From an uncultured Devosia sp. (GTDB taxonomy: Bacteria; Pseudomonadota; Alphaproteobacteria; Rhizobiales; Devosiaceae): a stretch of DNA of 60,501 nucleotides. Made by a program: the position numbers and the translations under genes. Below the pieces are notes generated by a model. That model was not told the origin of the DNA and made no database searches. It worked only from the letters and a program-made list of their open reading frames with translations. Where the stretch lies: NCBI RefSeq assembly GCF_913055165.1, contig NZ_CAJXJS010000022.1, forward strand, positions 1-60,501. The letters are read 5' to 3'. Shown here piece by piece: positions 33,123-41,544 of the stretch; within the stretch, counting starts at the first letter, position 1, and each line of letters starts with the position of its first letter.

Positions 33123-35129
33123 TCAGCCGTGTTCCAGCCAGCGCACCTGCTCCGGCGTCAGCTTGATCTCGAACGCTTTCAGACTGTCCTCAAGCTCGAT
33201 CAGACGGCGCGGTCCGATCAGCGGAACACTCGGGAATGGCTGCGCCAGCACATAGGCTAGGGCGATGTGAATGGGCGAGTGACCAAGCTGCTTGCCCAGC
33301 TCTAAGGCCCTGTCACGTCTGCCGAAATTCTGGTCGTTATACCAGCAGCGAACCAGTTCCTCATTGTCGCGCTTGTCCCGCCCGGCCAGCTCGGTGAAGA
33401 AGCCGCGGGCCTGGCTCGACCAGGAGAAATTGGTCACCTGCCGGTCAATCAGCCATTGCTTGAAGTCCGGCGTCGCCGCCGTCACGCATCCCGCCCAGAT
33501 CGGGTCGAGCATCTCAGCCAACGCGAAATTATTCGACAACGCCCGCGGCGCCGCCTTGCCATTGGCCTTGGCGTAGGCAATCGCCTCGTCCATGCGCTCC
33601 TTGGTCCAGTTCGATCCGCCATAGGGTCCGCGAATGCGCCCGGCTTTAACCTCCGCATCCATGGCGTCGACGAACTCGCCCACTGGCACATCGAGATTGT
33701 CGCGATGCATGAAATAGATGTCGACATAGTCGGTCTGCAGCCGATCCAGCGATTGTGTGAGCTGCTTGGCGATGACGTCTGGATAGACCAGCGGCGAATG
33801 AGCGCCTTTTCCGATGACCACGGCCTGTTCCCGCACGCCGCTCCGCTTCTGCCACTCGCCCCACAGCTTTTCGGTGTAGCCACCGCCGTAGATGAAGGCC
33901 GTGTCAAAGATGTTGCCACCCTTTTCCCAGAAGGCGTCCAGAAGGATGGCGCCGGACGAGAAGGTCTTGAAGTCCTCAAAGCCCAGTGCCACCGCCGAGG
34001 CGGGCTTTGACAGCCCGGGAATGGAGCGCTTGGGGATAATACCCTCATTGGCGCCGAGGGTGCGGTTGTCCAGGGTGCGCACGCGGTTGACCGACTTCTC
34101 GACGGAGAACTCGATGCCGGAATCGGCGCGCCATTTGTCGAGAACACGCAGATTGCCCAGGGTGTCGTTCCAGCTCATGCCGGGCTCGTCGAATTCCTGC
34201 TTGCCGGCGAGGATGGCCAGCGATGCCGCCTCTGCCTCGTAAGAGTAGAGGTGCGGTTCCGCACCGACGCTGATGGTCTCGGTCTTGCCGCCCGTGATGA
34301 CGTCGATCCGGCCAAGCCCCTGGTCGCGATTGCCGTTGGCAAACCAGAACTCGGGGACTTCGATCCGCCCCTCCGACCCGTGGATGCGCAGGACGTTGTC
34401 GAGATTAGCCATCACCGCACAGCTTACCTGCGCAACGATACCGCTTTCGAACGTCAGCAGGGCCGCAGCCCAATCGTCGGTTCCCTCGGCGTTAAGTTTG
34501 GCCGTGCCGGAAACTTTGACCGGCTCGGCAAAGGGCTTGCCGCCGGCAATGCCAGCCAGGAGCCGCGCCATTGACACGGGGTAGCACCCGACATCCATTA
34601 TGCCGCCGCCGGCCAGCGCCGAGGCAAACAGCCGGTGCTCGGGTTGGAACCTGCCCATCGAGAACCCGAAACTGGACTGGATCATGCGTATCTCGCCGAT
34701 AGCGCCGGACTCGATCAGCTCGATCAGCTTGGCCGTCTGCGGATGGACGCGATACATGAATGCCTCGCCCGCAAAGGTGCCTGCCTTCCGGTGCGCATGG
34801 AACACGGCATCGGCCTCGTGCGCGCTGAGCGCCAGGGGCTTCTCCACCAGAACGTGCTTGCCTGCCTCGGCCGCCTTGATGGCCCACTCCGCATGTCCTG
34901 TGTGCGGCACCGCCACATAGATGGCGTCGATTTCCTTGTCCGCTAGCAGTGCCTCATAGCCATGGACAATCCGGGCTTCCGGAAAGGCTTCCTTCAGCCC
35001 CGGTTTGTCGGGATTGCGCGTTGCAATGGCCGCCAGCACGCCATGTTCGCTGTCGTTGAGGCCGCCGCAGAACGCCTTGGCGATGCTGCCCGGGCCAATA
35101 ATGCCCCAGCGGATCTTGGTTTCGGTCAT
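33123..35129 (-). CDS. Fusion of Gfo/Idh/MocA oxidoreductase and aldo/keto reductase
   Basis: One 668-residue frame joins two complete NAD(P)-dependent enzymes. Residues 1 to about 335 are a Gfo/Idh/MocA dehydrogenase (GIIGPGSIAKAF; EKPLAL with K97; GGGIMDVGCYPVSMAR). From about 350 to 668 follows an aldo/keto reductase with the whole catalytic tetrad D409, Y418, K441 and H475. An epimerisation or sugar oxidation/reduction in one chain is plausible; the substrate is unknown. No frameshift is involved and neither domain is truncated. It is divergent from an AraC-type regulator that probably controls it. Confidence 0.9.
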   Translation of the reverse strand: MTETKIRWGIIGPGSIAKAFCGGLNDSEHGVLAAIATRNPDKPGLKEAFPEARIVHGYEALLADKEIDAIYVAVPHTGHAEWAIKAAEAGKHVLVEKPLALSAHEADAVFHAHRKAGTFAGEAFMYRVHPQTAKLIELIESGAIGEIRMIQSSFGFSMGRFQPEHRLFASALAGGGIMDVGCYPVSMARLLAGIAGGKPFAEPVKVSGTAKLNAEGTDDWAAALLTFESGIVAQVSCAVMANLDNVLRIHGSEGRIEVPEFWFANGNRDQGLGRIDVITGGKTETISVGAEPHLYSYEAEAASLAILAGKQEFDEPGMSWNDTLGNLRVLDKWRADSGIEFSVEKSVNRVRTLDNRTLGANEGIIPKRSIPGLSKPASAVALGFEDFKTFSSGAILLDAFWEKGGNIFDTAFIYGGGYTEKLWGEWQKRSGVREQAVVIGKGAHSPLVYPDVIAKQLTQSLDRLQTDYVDIYFMHRDNLDVPVGEFVDAMDAEVKAGRIRGPYGGSNWTKERMDEAIAYAKANGKAAPRALSNNFALAEMLDPIWAGCVTAATPDFKQWLIDRQVTNFSWSSQARGFFTELAGRDKRDNEELVRCWYNDQNFGRRDRALELGKQLGHSPIHIALAYVLAQPFPSVPLIGPRRLIELEDSLKAFEIKLTPEQVRWLEHG

Positions 35130-35288
35130 GTCATTTCCTCAAGGTTCGCCAGGGCGTTGCCCGGCTGGCGCGAACGGCCTGTCTAAAGACAAGCTTTTCA
35201 ATTGCTCTTGCGCCGCGTGATTTCTAAGTTAACCCGCCCGTCAGAGGGATACCCCGATTTCGGGTATGCGGACCGGGCGGAAAGTAAG

Positions 35289-36182
35289 ATGGACACTCGT
35301 CTCTTCTATGAGCCTCGGACCAACGGTGTGGAACGCGCCCCAACCGAGCTGCAGATGTTTCATACCTCGCCGCCCCTGATGCGCGCCAATCACTGGCACG
35401 CGCAGGTCGAGGTCAACTATGTCGTGCGCGGCTGGGCACATTATCAGATGGCCGGCTATGAGGCCCGGTTTGAAGCCGGGGAGTTTGCCTTGTTCTGGGG
35501 CGGACGTCCGCATCGACTGGACGATGCGTCTGAGGACCTCATCTATGCCGGGGGGCACCTGCCGCTCGTCCACTTCTTCAGGCTGCGCCTGCCATCCGAG
35601 GTTCAAGCCCGGCTGATGCAGGGCGCTACTCTGGTCTCAAGTGCCACCGACGCCGCAGATCCCGTCAATTTTGAGCGTTGGGTGAGTTACGCACGGTCCG
35701 GCGATCCAATGAAGGCCAGTGTAGCGGTGGACGAACTGCTGCTGAGGATCGAGCGCCTTCGCTTTTCGCCTTATCGGCTGCTCCCCGAGACCGGCACAGT
35801 CGCGGACAATGGTGGGCTCGATCAGCATACCCCGCCAATTGTCGTTCGCATCTGTGACTTCATTGCCGACCACTTCCGCGAGGAGATCGATTCCGTCGAT
35901 ATTGCCGTCGCCGCTGATGTTCACCCCAAATACGCCATGACAGTCTTCAAGAAGTGCACCGGCATGACCTTGAACGACTATATCAACCTCATGCGCCTGT
36001 CTTATGCGCAGGCCCTACTTATGGGCGATGAAGCCAGCGTCCTGGCAGTGGCCATGGATAGCGGGTTTGGCTCTCTCAGCGCGTTCAACAAGTCCTTTCG
36101 CAAGCTATCCGGCATGACGCCGAGCGATTTCCGCCGTGAGGTTCGCAGCCGGCCGGTCGCCGCTGGCAGTCGGTACAATTAG
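35289..36182 (+). CDS. AraC-family transcriptional regulator (cupin sensor)
   Basis: A 297-residue regulator. The N-terminal half is a cupin-like sugar-sensing domain (HWHAQVEVNYVVRGWAHYQMAGYEARFEAGEFALFWGGRPHRLDD), as in MelR/RhaR-type proteins. The C-terminal 100 residues are the double AraC HTH (VDIAVAADVHPKYAMTVFKKCTGMTLNDYINLMRLSYAQALL; SGFGSLSAFNKSFRKLSGMTPSDFRR). ATG at 35289 is chosen for GGAAAG upstream and homology; the frame begins at 35202. It is divergent from the fusion oxidoreductase and only 2 bp ahead of the cyclase gene. Confidence 0.88.
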   Translation: MDTRLFYEPRTNGVERAPTELQMFHTSPPLMRANHWHAQVEVNYVVRGWAHYQMAGYEARFEAGEFALFWGGRPHRLDDASEDLIYAGGHLPLVHFFRLRLPSEVQARLMQGATLVSSATDAADPVNFERWVSYARSGDPMKASVAVDELLLRIERLRFSPYRLLPETGTVADNGGLDQHTPPIVVRICDFIADHFREEIDSVDIAVAADVHPKYAMTVFKKCTGMTLNDYINLMRLSYAQALLMGDEASVLAVAMDSGFGSLSAFNKSFRKLSGMTPSDFRREVRSRPVAAGSRYN

Positions 36183-36184
36183 GC

Positions 36185-38287
36185 ATGGGCAGGCGCGAAT
36201 GGCTGGCGCTCTTGTTCGGTCTGGCGCTCATCGCCGGGCTGACACTGTGGCGTGCGGCCGATCCTTTTGCGCTTCGGGTGGCGCGGGAAACGACCTTCGA
36301 TGTCTTCCAGCAGCTGCAGCCGCGAGCGTCACCCCCGGACCTGCCCATTCGCATCATTAATATTGACGAGCCGTCGCTGGCAGAGCTGGGGCAGTGGCCC
36401 TGGCCGCGCTCCCGTATGGCGGCCATGACCCGCCGCCTGACCGAACTCGGCGCCGGCGCGGTCGTGTTTGACCTGCTTTTCAGCGAACCGGACCGCCTTT
36501 CGCCGTCTTCCATCACCGGTTTTGGCGAGGATTTCGACACCACATTCGCCGCGGCATTGTCGAGCGGACCTACCGTCCTGAGTCTCGCGCAAAGCCGTCT
36601 GGCTTCGGTTACCGATTTGGCGCCCAAGTCTGGTGTCGCCATGACGGGAGAAAATCCCCTTCGGCACTTGCCTCAGCTGGGTGGTGCGACCCAACCGCTG
36701 CCCGTGTTGGCTCAGGCGGCAAAGGGGTTTGGCGTCGCCAGCCTTGATCAGGACGGCGCCGGGGTTGCCAGACGCCTTCCCTTGCTTTGGCACAACGGAG
36801 ACACGGTGCTGCCCGCGTTGTCCGTAGAGGCCCTCCGGGTTGCGCTGGGCGTTTCCACATTGGTTGTCATTGGCGACAGCGTGGGGGCAGGGACCGTCGA
36901 ACAGCTCCGCATCGGTGATTTTGCCATTCCCACTGGACCAAGCGGAGACCTCTGGCTGTATTACCGGCATCTTCCGGCTGACATCTATGTCTCGGCAAGC
37001 GATCTGCTGTCCGAGGACTACCGGGACTTGGCGCCGCTGGTCGCCGGCCACATCGTGCTGATTGGTGCATCCGCCAGCGGGCTGCTCGACATCCGCGCCA
37101 GCGCGCTCGGCGTGGCGGTACCCGGTGTCTCCATTCACGCCCAGGCCCTTGAGCAGATGCTGACGGGCGTATTCCTCAACCGGGCAGACTGGGTGGGCGG
37201 TCTGGAGATGGTGCTCTTCGCACTTGCCGGCTCGCTGATCGTCTTGGCGGTCACCCTGACTGGCCCGATTGTTGGGCTCATCGTTTCCCTGGTCACCAGC
37301 ACCTTGCTTCTGGGCACCAGTTGGTGGGCTTTTACTCAACCTCGCCTCCTGATCGACCCCAGTTTTGCGCTTCTCGGCGCGCTGCTGCTGTATGCCGCGA
37401 TGGTGTTCTTCCGCTTTGCCGTCACAGATGCCGACAGGCGCCGTATTCGCCGCGCTTTCGCCCATTACGTAGAACCATCCCTCTTGGCGCGCATTGAGAA
37501 CGATGCTCGCTTGCTCAAGCTCGGCGGCGACCTCCGCGAACTGACGGTCATGTTCTCCGATGTGCGGAATTTTTCGGCCCTTGCCGAACGAACCACGCCC
37601 CCCAGGCTGGTAGGCATCCTCAACAGGCTGTTCGCCGCTCTCGGGTCAGCCATAGTCGAGCAGCAGGGCACGATCGACAAGTTCATGGGGGACGCCATCA
37701 TGGCGTTCTGGAATGCACCGGTCGACGTGGAGTGTCATGCTGAGCGCGCCTGTGCCGCCGCCTTGGCGATGCGCCAGGCGTTGGACCGTCTGAACGCCTC
37801 GGGCAGCGAGCCCATCGCAATTGGAATCGGCATCTCAACAGGACCCGCCCTCGTGGGCAATGTCGGGTTTGAGCGGCGTTTCGACTATTCGTGCATAGGG
37901 GACACAGTCAACGTCGCCAGCCGTATCGAAGGCGCCTGCCGCATCGTTGGATACGACATTCTGGTTACGGCAGACACCGCCGCTGCCGCCCCGCAGTTGG
38001 CGTTCCTCCCGGCAGGGGCAGTCGACCTCAAAGGCATGAGCGAGCGCGAGCCTATCCACATTCTGGTCGGAGACGCGGCGGTAAGGCAGAGTCCGGCCTT
38101 TGCCGTCCTGGAACAGGCTCATGGCCAATTGATCAACGTACTGGTAGCCGGCTCCGACCACGCTCTCGCGCTGGATGCTTGTCGGCGCGCTGCCTTGGCG
38201 GTGGATGTGCGATTGGGCGCCTTCTATTCAGCTTGCCCGGACCGCGTCGAGGATTTTGAAGCCGTTGCCACGGCGCGTATGGGCTAA
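36185..38287 (+). CDS. CHASE2-domain class III adenylate/guanylate cyclase
   Basis: A 700-residue membrane-bound cyclase. One N-terminal helix (about 5-24) leads to a periplasmic CHASE2 sensor domain (about 30-320), followed by three closely spaced helices (about 335-415). A cytoplasmic class III cyclase domain spans about 450-625 with metal aspartates in MFSDVRNFS (near 458) and DKFMGDA (near 502), and GDTVNVASRIEG. The Lys in IDKFMGD favours ATP, hence cAMP. A further 75-residue tail has no known domain. It starts 2 bp after the AraC stop with a poor ribosome site, suggesting translational coupling. Confidence 0.9.
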   Translation: MGRREWLALLFGLALIAGLTLWRAADPFALRVARETTFDVFQQLQPRASPPDLPIRIINIDEPSLAELGQWPWPRSRMAAMTRRLTELGAGAVVFDLLFSEPDRLSPSSITGFGEDFDTTFAAALSSGPTVLSLAQSRLASVTDLAPKSGVAMTGENPLRHLPQLGGATQPLPVLAQAAKGFGVASLDQDGAGVARRLPLLWHNGDTVLPALSVEALRVALGVSTLVVIGDSVGAGTVEQLRIGDFAIPTGPSGDLWLYYRHLPADIYVSASDLLSEDYRDLAPLVAGHIVLIGASASGLLDIRASALGVAVPGVSIHAQALEQMLTGVFLNRADWVGGLEMVLFALAGSLIVLAVTLTGPIVGLIVSLVTSTLLLGTSWWAFTQPRLLIDPSFALLGALLLYAAMVFFRFAVTDADRRRIRRAFAHYVEPSLLARIENDARLLKLGGDLRELTVMFSDVRNFSALAERTTPPRLVGILNRLFAALGSAIVEQQGTIDKFMGDAIMAFWNAPVDVECHAERACAAALAMRQALDRLNASGSEPIAIGIGISTGPALVGNVGFERRFDYSCIGDTVNVASRIEGACRIVGYDILVTADTAAAAPQLAFLPAGAVDLKGMSEREPIHILVGDAAVRQSPAFAVLEQAHGQLINVLVAGSDHALALDACRRAALAVDVRLGAFYSACPDRVEDFEAVATARMG

Positions 38288-38409
38288 ACGCGACCTTGTC
38301 CCATCAGCACCATGGCGGCGAGAACCAGAGCTCCAATGATCCAGATTGCGCCGGCCAGCAGCGAGAAACCCTCAATGAAGTCGAGCCCGGCATCTTCCTG
38401 GTGGTCCAC
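38284..38409 (-). CDS. Small single-helix membrane protein, 41 residues
   Basis: A short frame on the minus strand begins GTG-GAC-CAC-CAG-GAA and ends with TAG, overlapping the cyclase stop region by 4 bp. A near-perfect ribosome site, GGGAGGA, lies six bases upstream of the GTG. The product starts with an acidic segment (DHQEDAGLDFIEGF), then a hydrophobic helix of about 20 residues (LLAGAIWIIGALVLAAMVLM), then a short tail GQGRV. I do not recognise a family. The ribosome site and the typical small membrane peptide layout are the evidence that it is real. Confidence 0.55.
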   Translation of the reverse strand: MDHQEDAGLDFIEGFSLLAGAIWIIGALVLAAMVLMGQGRV

Positions 38410-38747
38410 GATTATTCCTCCCTTGGTTCGGCGCTATCCCGGTGGCCGATTGCATCATCAAGTCTATTGAATTCCACGTAGCCGTCGATACCAAAATTCA
38501 ACCGCCGAGCAGGAGGACGTGACCTCAGTGGTCGGCGTCGTCGGGCCCTTGGTCGATGGATGGGCCGAACGCCAAGGCACCGGTCCCCGCGTGCCTGTAT
38601 GAGGGTCACCTAGCAAGAAAACTGCGACTTCAATATCCCGCAGTCCGGCCGTTCGGTGGAATAGACCTCCGGTTCTTTGACGGTCGTCAAAGTCTGATGA
38701 ACCAACCGCCCTAATGTATTGATTGTTCAATGCAAGGAGTGTTGAGA
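38410..38747. other. 338-bp intergenic region without a convincing gene
   Basis: Apart from the ribosome site of the 41-residue gene at one end and the palindrome 38675-38692 and EF-hand promoter at the other, I find no supported gene. A minus-strand frame (38412-38609) runs through the region and stops just inside the ribosome site of the small gene, but it lacks a ribosome site and has low-complexity arginine-rich sequence at its start. Confidence 0.5.
38675..38692. promoter_or_regulatory. TTGAC-N4-GTCAA palindrome upstream of the EF-hand gene
   Basis: CTTTGAC-GGTC-GTCAAAG is a perfect palindrome with 7-bp arms, 55 bp upstream of the EF-hand gene start. The same core, TTGAC-N2-TC-GTCAA, is found at 40262-40275 upstream of the convergent secreted-protein gene. 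The shared site suggests one regulator for both genes; I cannot name it. Confidence 0.55.
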
Positions 38748-39263
38748 ATGTTTCGCAGACTTCACCTCGGACTTGTCGCCGTTCTTGTCGCCGTGCCAAC
38801 CTTGGCGCATGCGCAACCAGGTGCTGGATTTGGGTATGGCGGATGGCCTGCACCCTATGGACACATGCAGCCTGGCTATGGTCCCGGCATGATGATGGGG
38901 CAACCTGGCCGCGGGCGCTACACGATGATTGACGCAAATGACGATGGCGTCGTCAGCACCGAAGAGGCCGCCTCGGCGGCGGACGAGGTGTTCACTGCCA
39001 TGGACGCCGATGATGACGGTGTCCTCACCCTGGACGAGTACCTGTCGGTCCGCATGGGCCCGCAGCTCGGCTACAACCCTGATCGTCAGGCTGCGCAGCA
39101 ACAGCAGAAGCAGGAGCGTTTTGCGGCCCTTGATGCCGACACCGACGGAGCGGTGACAAAGGAGGAATTCCTCGCCGCCGCGGAGACCCATCACCGGGGT
39201 GCAGATGCCGATGGCGACGGCACCGTGACGCCTTGGGAGCATCGTCGCCAGAACTGGAACTAG
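38748..39263 (+). CDS. Secreted EF-hand calcium-binding protein
   Basis: A 171-residue exported protein with a signal peptide (about 1-23, cleavage after AHAQ-like sequence), a Gly/Met/Pro-rich linker (about 24-55), and three to four EF-hand loops: DANDDGVVSTEE, DADDDGVLTLDE, DADTDGAVTKEE and DADGDGTVTPWE. Each has the Asp ladder and Glu ending expected for calcium binding. The role is unknown; calcium buffering or sensing in the periplasm is reasonable. ATG at 38748 is preferred, with AAGGAG eight bases upstream; an ATG at 38730 lacks one. Confidence 0.85.
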   Translation: MFRRLHLGLVAVLVAVPTLAHAQPGAGFGYGGWPAPYGHMQPGYGPGMMMGQPGRGRYTMIDANDDGVVSTEEAASAADEVFTAMDADDDGVLTLDEYLSVRMGPQLGYNPDRQAAQQQQKQERFAALDADTDGAVTKEEFLAAAETHHRGADADGDGTVTPWEHRRQNWN

Positions 39264-39333
39264 ACACGGGTCGATCGCAGCCTGTCGGTCAACCGTCAGG
39301 ACTGGCAGTTGTCGAGTCCCTGGACAAATGGAT

Positions 39334-39357
39334 GGCGCGGATCGTCCGGTCCGCGCC
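39334..39357. terminator. Hairpin behind the EF-hand gene
   Basis: GGCGCGGA (39334-39341) pairs with TCCGCGCC (39350-39357). It lies 70 bp behind the EF-hand stop, in the gap between convergent genes. No strong T-tract follows. Confidence 0.5.
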
Positions 39358-39397
39358 TTGCTGCCGGCAACCATCGAGGCGGCAGACAGTGCGATAG

Positions 39398-39431
39398 CCC
39401 AGGCTCGCAGGGTCGCAAGCCTGGGTCTCTC
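39398..39431 (+). terminator. Probable terminator between convergent secreted-protein genes
   Basis: CCCAGGCT (39398-39405) pairs with AGCCTGGG (39418-39425) and is followed by the T-rich TCTCTCTT. It lies 17 bp from the convergent stop at 39442 and probably ends plus-strand transcription. Confidence 0.55.
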
Positions 39432-39441
39432 TTGCCTCGCG

Positions 39442-40194
39442 TCAGCCGTGGCCGACCAGAACGGCGAGACGGACATCTTCCGCCTTGTCGGCGATATCCT
39501 GCAGCGTATCGGTTGGCAGCGACACGCCAATGATCGTCGCCAGAGCCAGCACGGTGGCGTTGGAAACCGGAAGGGTCTTGTCGGACGCCACACCGATGAA
39601 AATGGCAGCCAGATCGACCATGGTATTGTCTTCCGGCACATCGATCCCTGGGAGACTGACGTCACCTGTGGTCCAGAGCTCGGTGAGCAGGGCCAGGTTT
39701 TCCAGAGGGGAGTCGATGATCGTCACGGTGTCCCAGCTCTGCTCCATCGTGTCGGAGAAGGTGGCTGCACTCATCTCGTAGTAGACGGACATGGTTGCGG
39801 GGTCGAAGTTTGCGACCACCTCCGCCAGAGCTCGATCAAGTGTTGCGTCCGGGCTCCGGATGACGCTGAGCCGTCCCAACTCTACCTCCGGTATGCCCTC
39901 CTGCCCCCAGACGGGCTTGCCCCCCTGGTCTTCGCCTTCCTCGGGCTGGCCGTATTGCGGGCCACGACCATCGGATTCCACTTCATCGCCCGCTGCATCG
40001 GGGCGCCCGCCCTGGTCTGCGGGACCTTGCCCCCCGGGGCCGGCAGAGTCGTTGCCGCCCGGTTCGCCCTGTCCATTTTGCTGGCCCTGTCCATTCTGTG
40101 CGAGGGCCAGCGGAGCAACAAACGTTGCAACGCCGCCGACGAGAACTATGGCGGCGACCCCCGCCATGATGTGGTTTCTTACGCTCTTGGACAA
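39442..40194 (-). CDS. Secreted Gly/Gln-rich protein of unknown function
   Basis: A 250-residue protein with a signal peptide (about 1-32, VAPLALAQ) and a low-complexity Gly/Gln/Pro/Asp-rich segment (about 33-95). A folded C-terminal part (about 100-250) carries repeated helical pieces such as ATLDRALAEVVANFDP and TVLALATIIGVSLPTDTLQDIADKAEDVRLAV. I do not recognise the family. It converges with the EF-hand gene and shares its promoter palindrome, so the two may act together outside the cytoplasm. It may be a surface or matrix protein, but that is a guess. Confidence 0.6.
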   Translation of the reverse strand: MSKSVRNHIMAGVAAIVLVGGVATFVAPLALAQNGQGQQNGQGEPGGNDSAGPGGQGPADQGGRPDAAGDEVESDGRGPQYGQPEEGEDQGGKPVWGQEGIPEVELGRLSVIRSPDATLDRALAEVVANFDPATMSVYYEMSAATFSDTMEQSWDTVTIIDSPLENLALLTELWTTGDVSLPGIDVPEDNTMVDLAAIFIGVASDKTLPVSNATVLALATIIGVSLPTDTLQDIADKAEDVRLAVLVGHG

Positions 40195-40261
40195 TCGATC
40201 CTCCTAGACTGGTGCCAAGGGTTTGTGTCCAGTCAGCCTAGGTCGGGAGAAAAATCTCGGT

Positions 40262-40275
40262 TTGACAATCGTCAA
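40262..40275. promoter_or_regulatory. TTGAC-N4-GTCAA palindrome upstream of the secreted-protein gene
   Basis: TTGAC-AATC-GTCAA lies 67 bp upstream of the ATG at 40194. It agrees with the site at 38675-38692 in all positions of the TTGACnnTCGTCAA core. Both sites stand at the outer ends of the convergent gene pair, at similar distance from the starts. Confidence 0.55.
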
Positions 40276-40323
40276 GTGCCGGCTATTTGAGTGGGTGCTT
40301 CCGGCCGACGGATGACAGAACTT

Positions 40324-41352
40324 TTACGCCGACTGGCGGCGAATGATCTGAAAGCCGATATCTTTTACCAAATGCGCCCCTGGGCCCTCAGAAAAGCGCG
40401 TCAGCAGAGCTTCGGCGGCCGTTCTTCCCAAAACTTGCCGGTCAATCCGCACGCTGGTCAGGGCAGGGGCCGAGCTGGCCGCGTATTCCTGATCACCGAA
40501 TCCGATAACTGCCACATCGTCTGGAACCGTGAGGCCCCGCACCCCGGCTTCGACCAACGCACCCTGCGCAAATTGATCGGAACTGCAGAAAACGACCGAT
40601 CGAGGAGGCAAGCTGAGCTCGATCAGCTTCGCCATCGCCTCCCGCCCAAGGCCCAGGGTGGCGGGTACGTCAAAGTCCATCGCTTGCACTTTGCTGCGCG
40701 TCACGGTCTCGAACCGGCTCGTGAACGCGTCCCGACGACGGAGCGCACGGTCGTCCCCAGCGGTGATTGTGGCGGCCGTTTCGTATCCCCATTGAACAGC
40801 GAAGTCAGCGGCTGCCCGGCCGGCGTCACTGTGCGAGAAGCCAACACAGCAATCGATCGGCGTATCCGACATGTCCCAGATTTCCACCACCGGAATGCCG
40901 GCATTGAGCAGCATGCGCCGCGCCTGCGCAGAGTGGTGAACCCCTGTCAGGAGAATGGCATCAGGCCGCCGTGAAAGAAGCGCGGCAATGGCCTTTTCTT
41001 CCCGATCAGGCTGCAGGCCGGTCTCGGAGAGCATGATCTGGTAGCCGTGGCCCCACATGATCTCGGAAAATGCATGGAGCACGCTTGCATAGACGATATT
41101 GGTGACCGAGGGGACGAGAGCCGCGATCAGATTGGATTTCCGCGATGCCAGGGCCCCGGCGACGGCATTGGGCACATAGCCGGTGCGGGCGATGGCATCC
41201 TCAATGCGCTTGAGTGTCTCGGGGGATACCTTACCCGGCGAAGATAGCGCCCGGGACACTGTGACTTGTGAGACTCCCGCCAGCTGGCCGATCTCCGCCA
41301 TGGTGACGCCGCCCCGCTTTGTCTGCGATGAAATCCGAGTTCGGGTTGCCAC
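40324..41352 (-). CDS. LacI-family transcriptional regulator (GntR-like)
   Basis: A 342-residue regulator with an N-terminal LacI HTH (VTMAEIGQLAGVSQVTVSRALSSPGKVSPETLKRIEDA) and hinge, followed by a periplasmic-binding-protein-like effector domain (about 70-340). The effector half resembles gluconate-type LacI repressors. It is divergent from the IlvD-DHDPS-RraA operon, so a sugar acid or its keto-deoxy product is the likely inducer. The start is GTG at 41352; an ATG at 41301 is possible but would remove residues usually present before the HTH. Confidence 0.87.
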   Translation of the reverse strand: MATRTRISSQTKRGGVTMAEIGQLAGVSQVTVSRALSSPGKVSPETLKRIEDAIARTGYVPNAVAGALASRKSNLIAALVPSVTNIVYASVLHAFSEIMWGHGYQIMLSETGLQPDREEKAIAALLSRRPDAILLTGVHHSAQARRMLLNAGIPVVEIWDMSDTPIDCCVGFSHSDAGRAAADFAVQWGYETAATITAGDDRALRRRDAFTSRFETVTRSKVQAMDFDVPATLGLGREAMAKLIELSLPPRSVVFCSSDQFAQGALVEAGVRGLTVPDDVAVIGFGDQEYAASSAPALTSVRIDRQVLGRTAAEALLTRFSEGPGAHLVKDIGFQIIRRQSA

Positions 41353-41445
41353 ACCAATATTCCGTTTTTGACTGGGCTATGCCAGCAAGGTTTGCCCAGA
41401 TCACCGCTGGACGCAGTCTCGGACAATGCTACCCTGCATTAGTAA

Positions 41446-41459
41446 TGGATGCGCATTCT
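41446..41459. promoter_or_regulatory. Secondary LacI-type operator candidate
   Basis: TGGATGCGCATTCT has the 8-bp perfect core ATGCGCAT in common with the better palindrome at 41545-41560. The two centres are exactly 100 bp apart in the intergenic region between the LacI gene and the dehydratase gene, which would allow repression by looping. Confidence 0.45.
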
Positions 41460-41544
41460 TATGTTCAAGGAAATTCTGCTTACTTTGCACATATAATCCC
41501 TGAAATAGAACAAGATTAGTCAGCATCGAGTTTGACATCGCGAG

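Noticed and set aside
38412..38609. A 65-residue minus-strand frame upstream of the 41-residue gene
   Set aside because: The arginine-rich start looks non-coding and no ribosome site is visible, although its last 29 residues look more protein-like.
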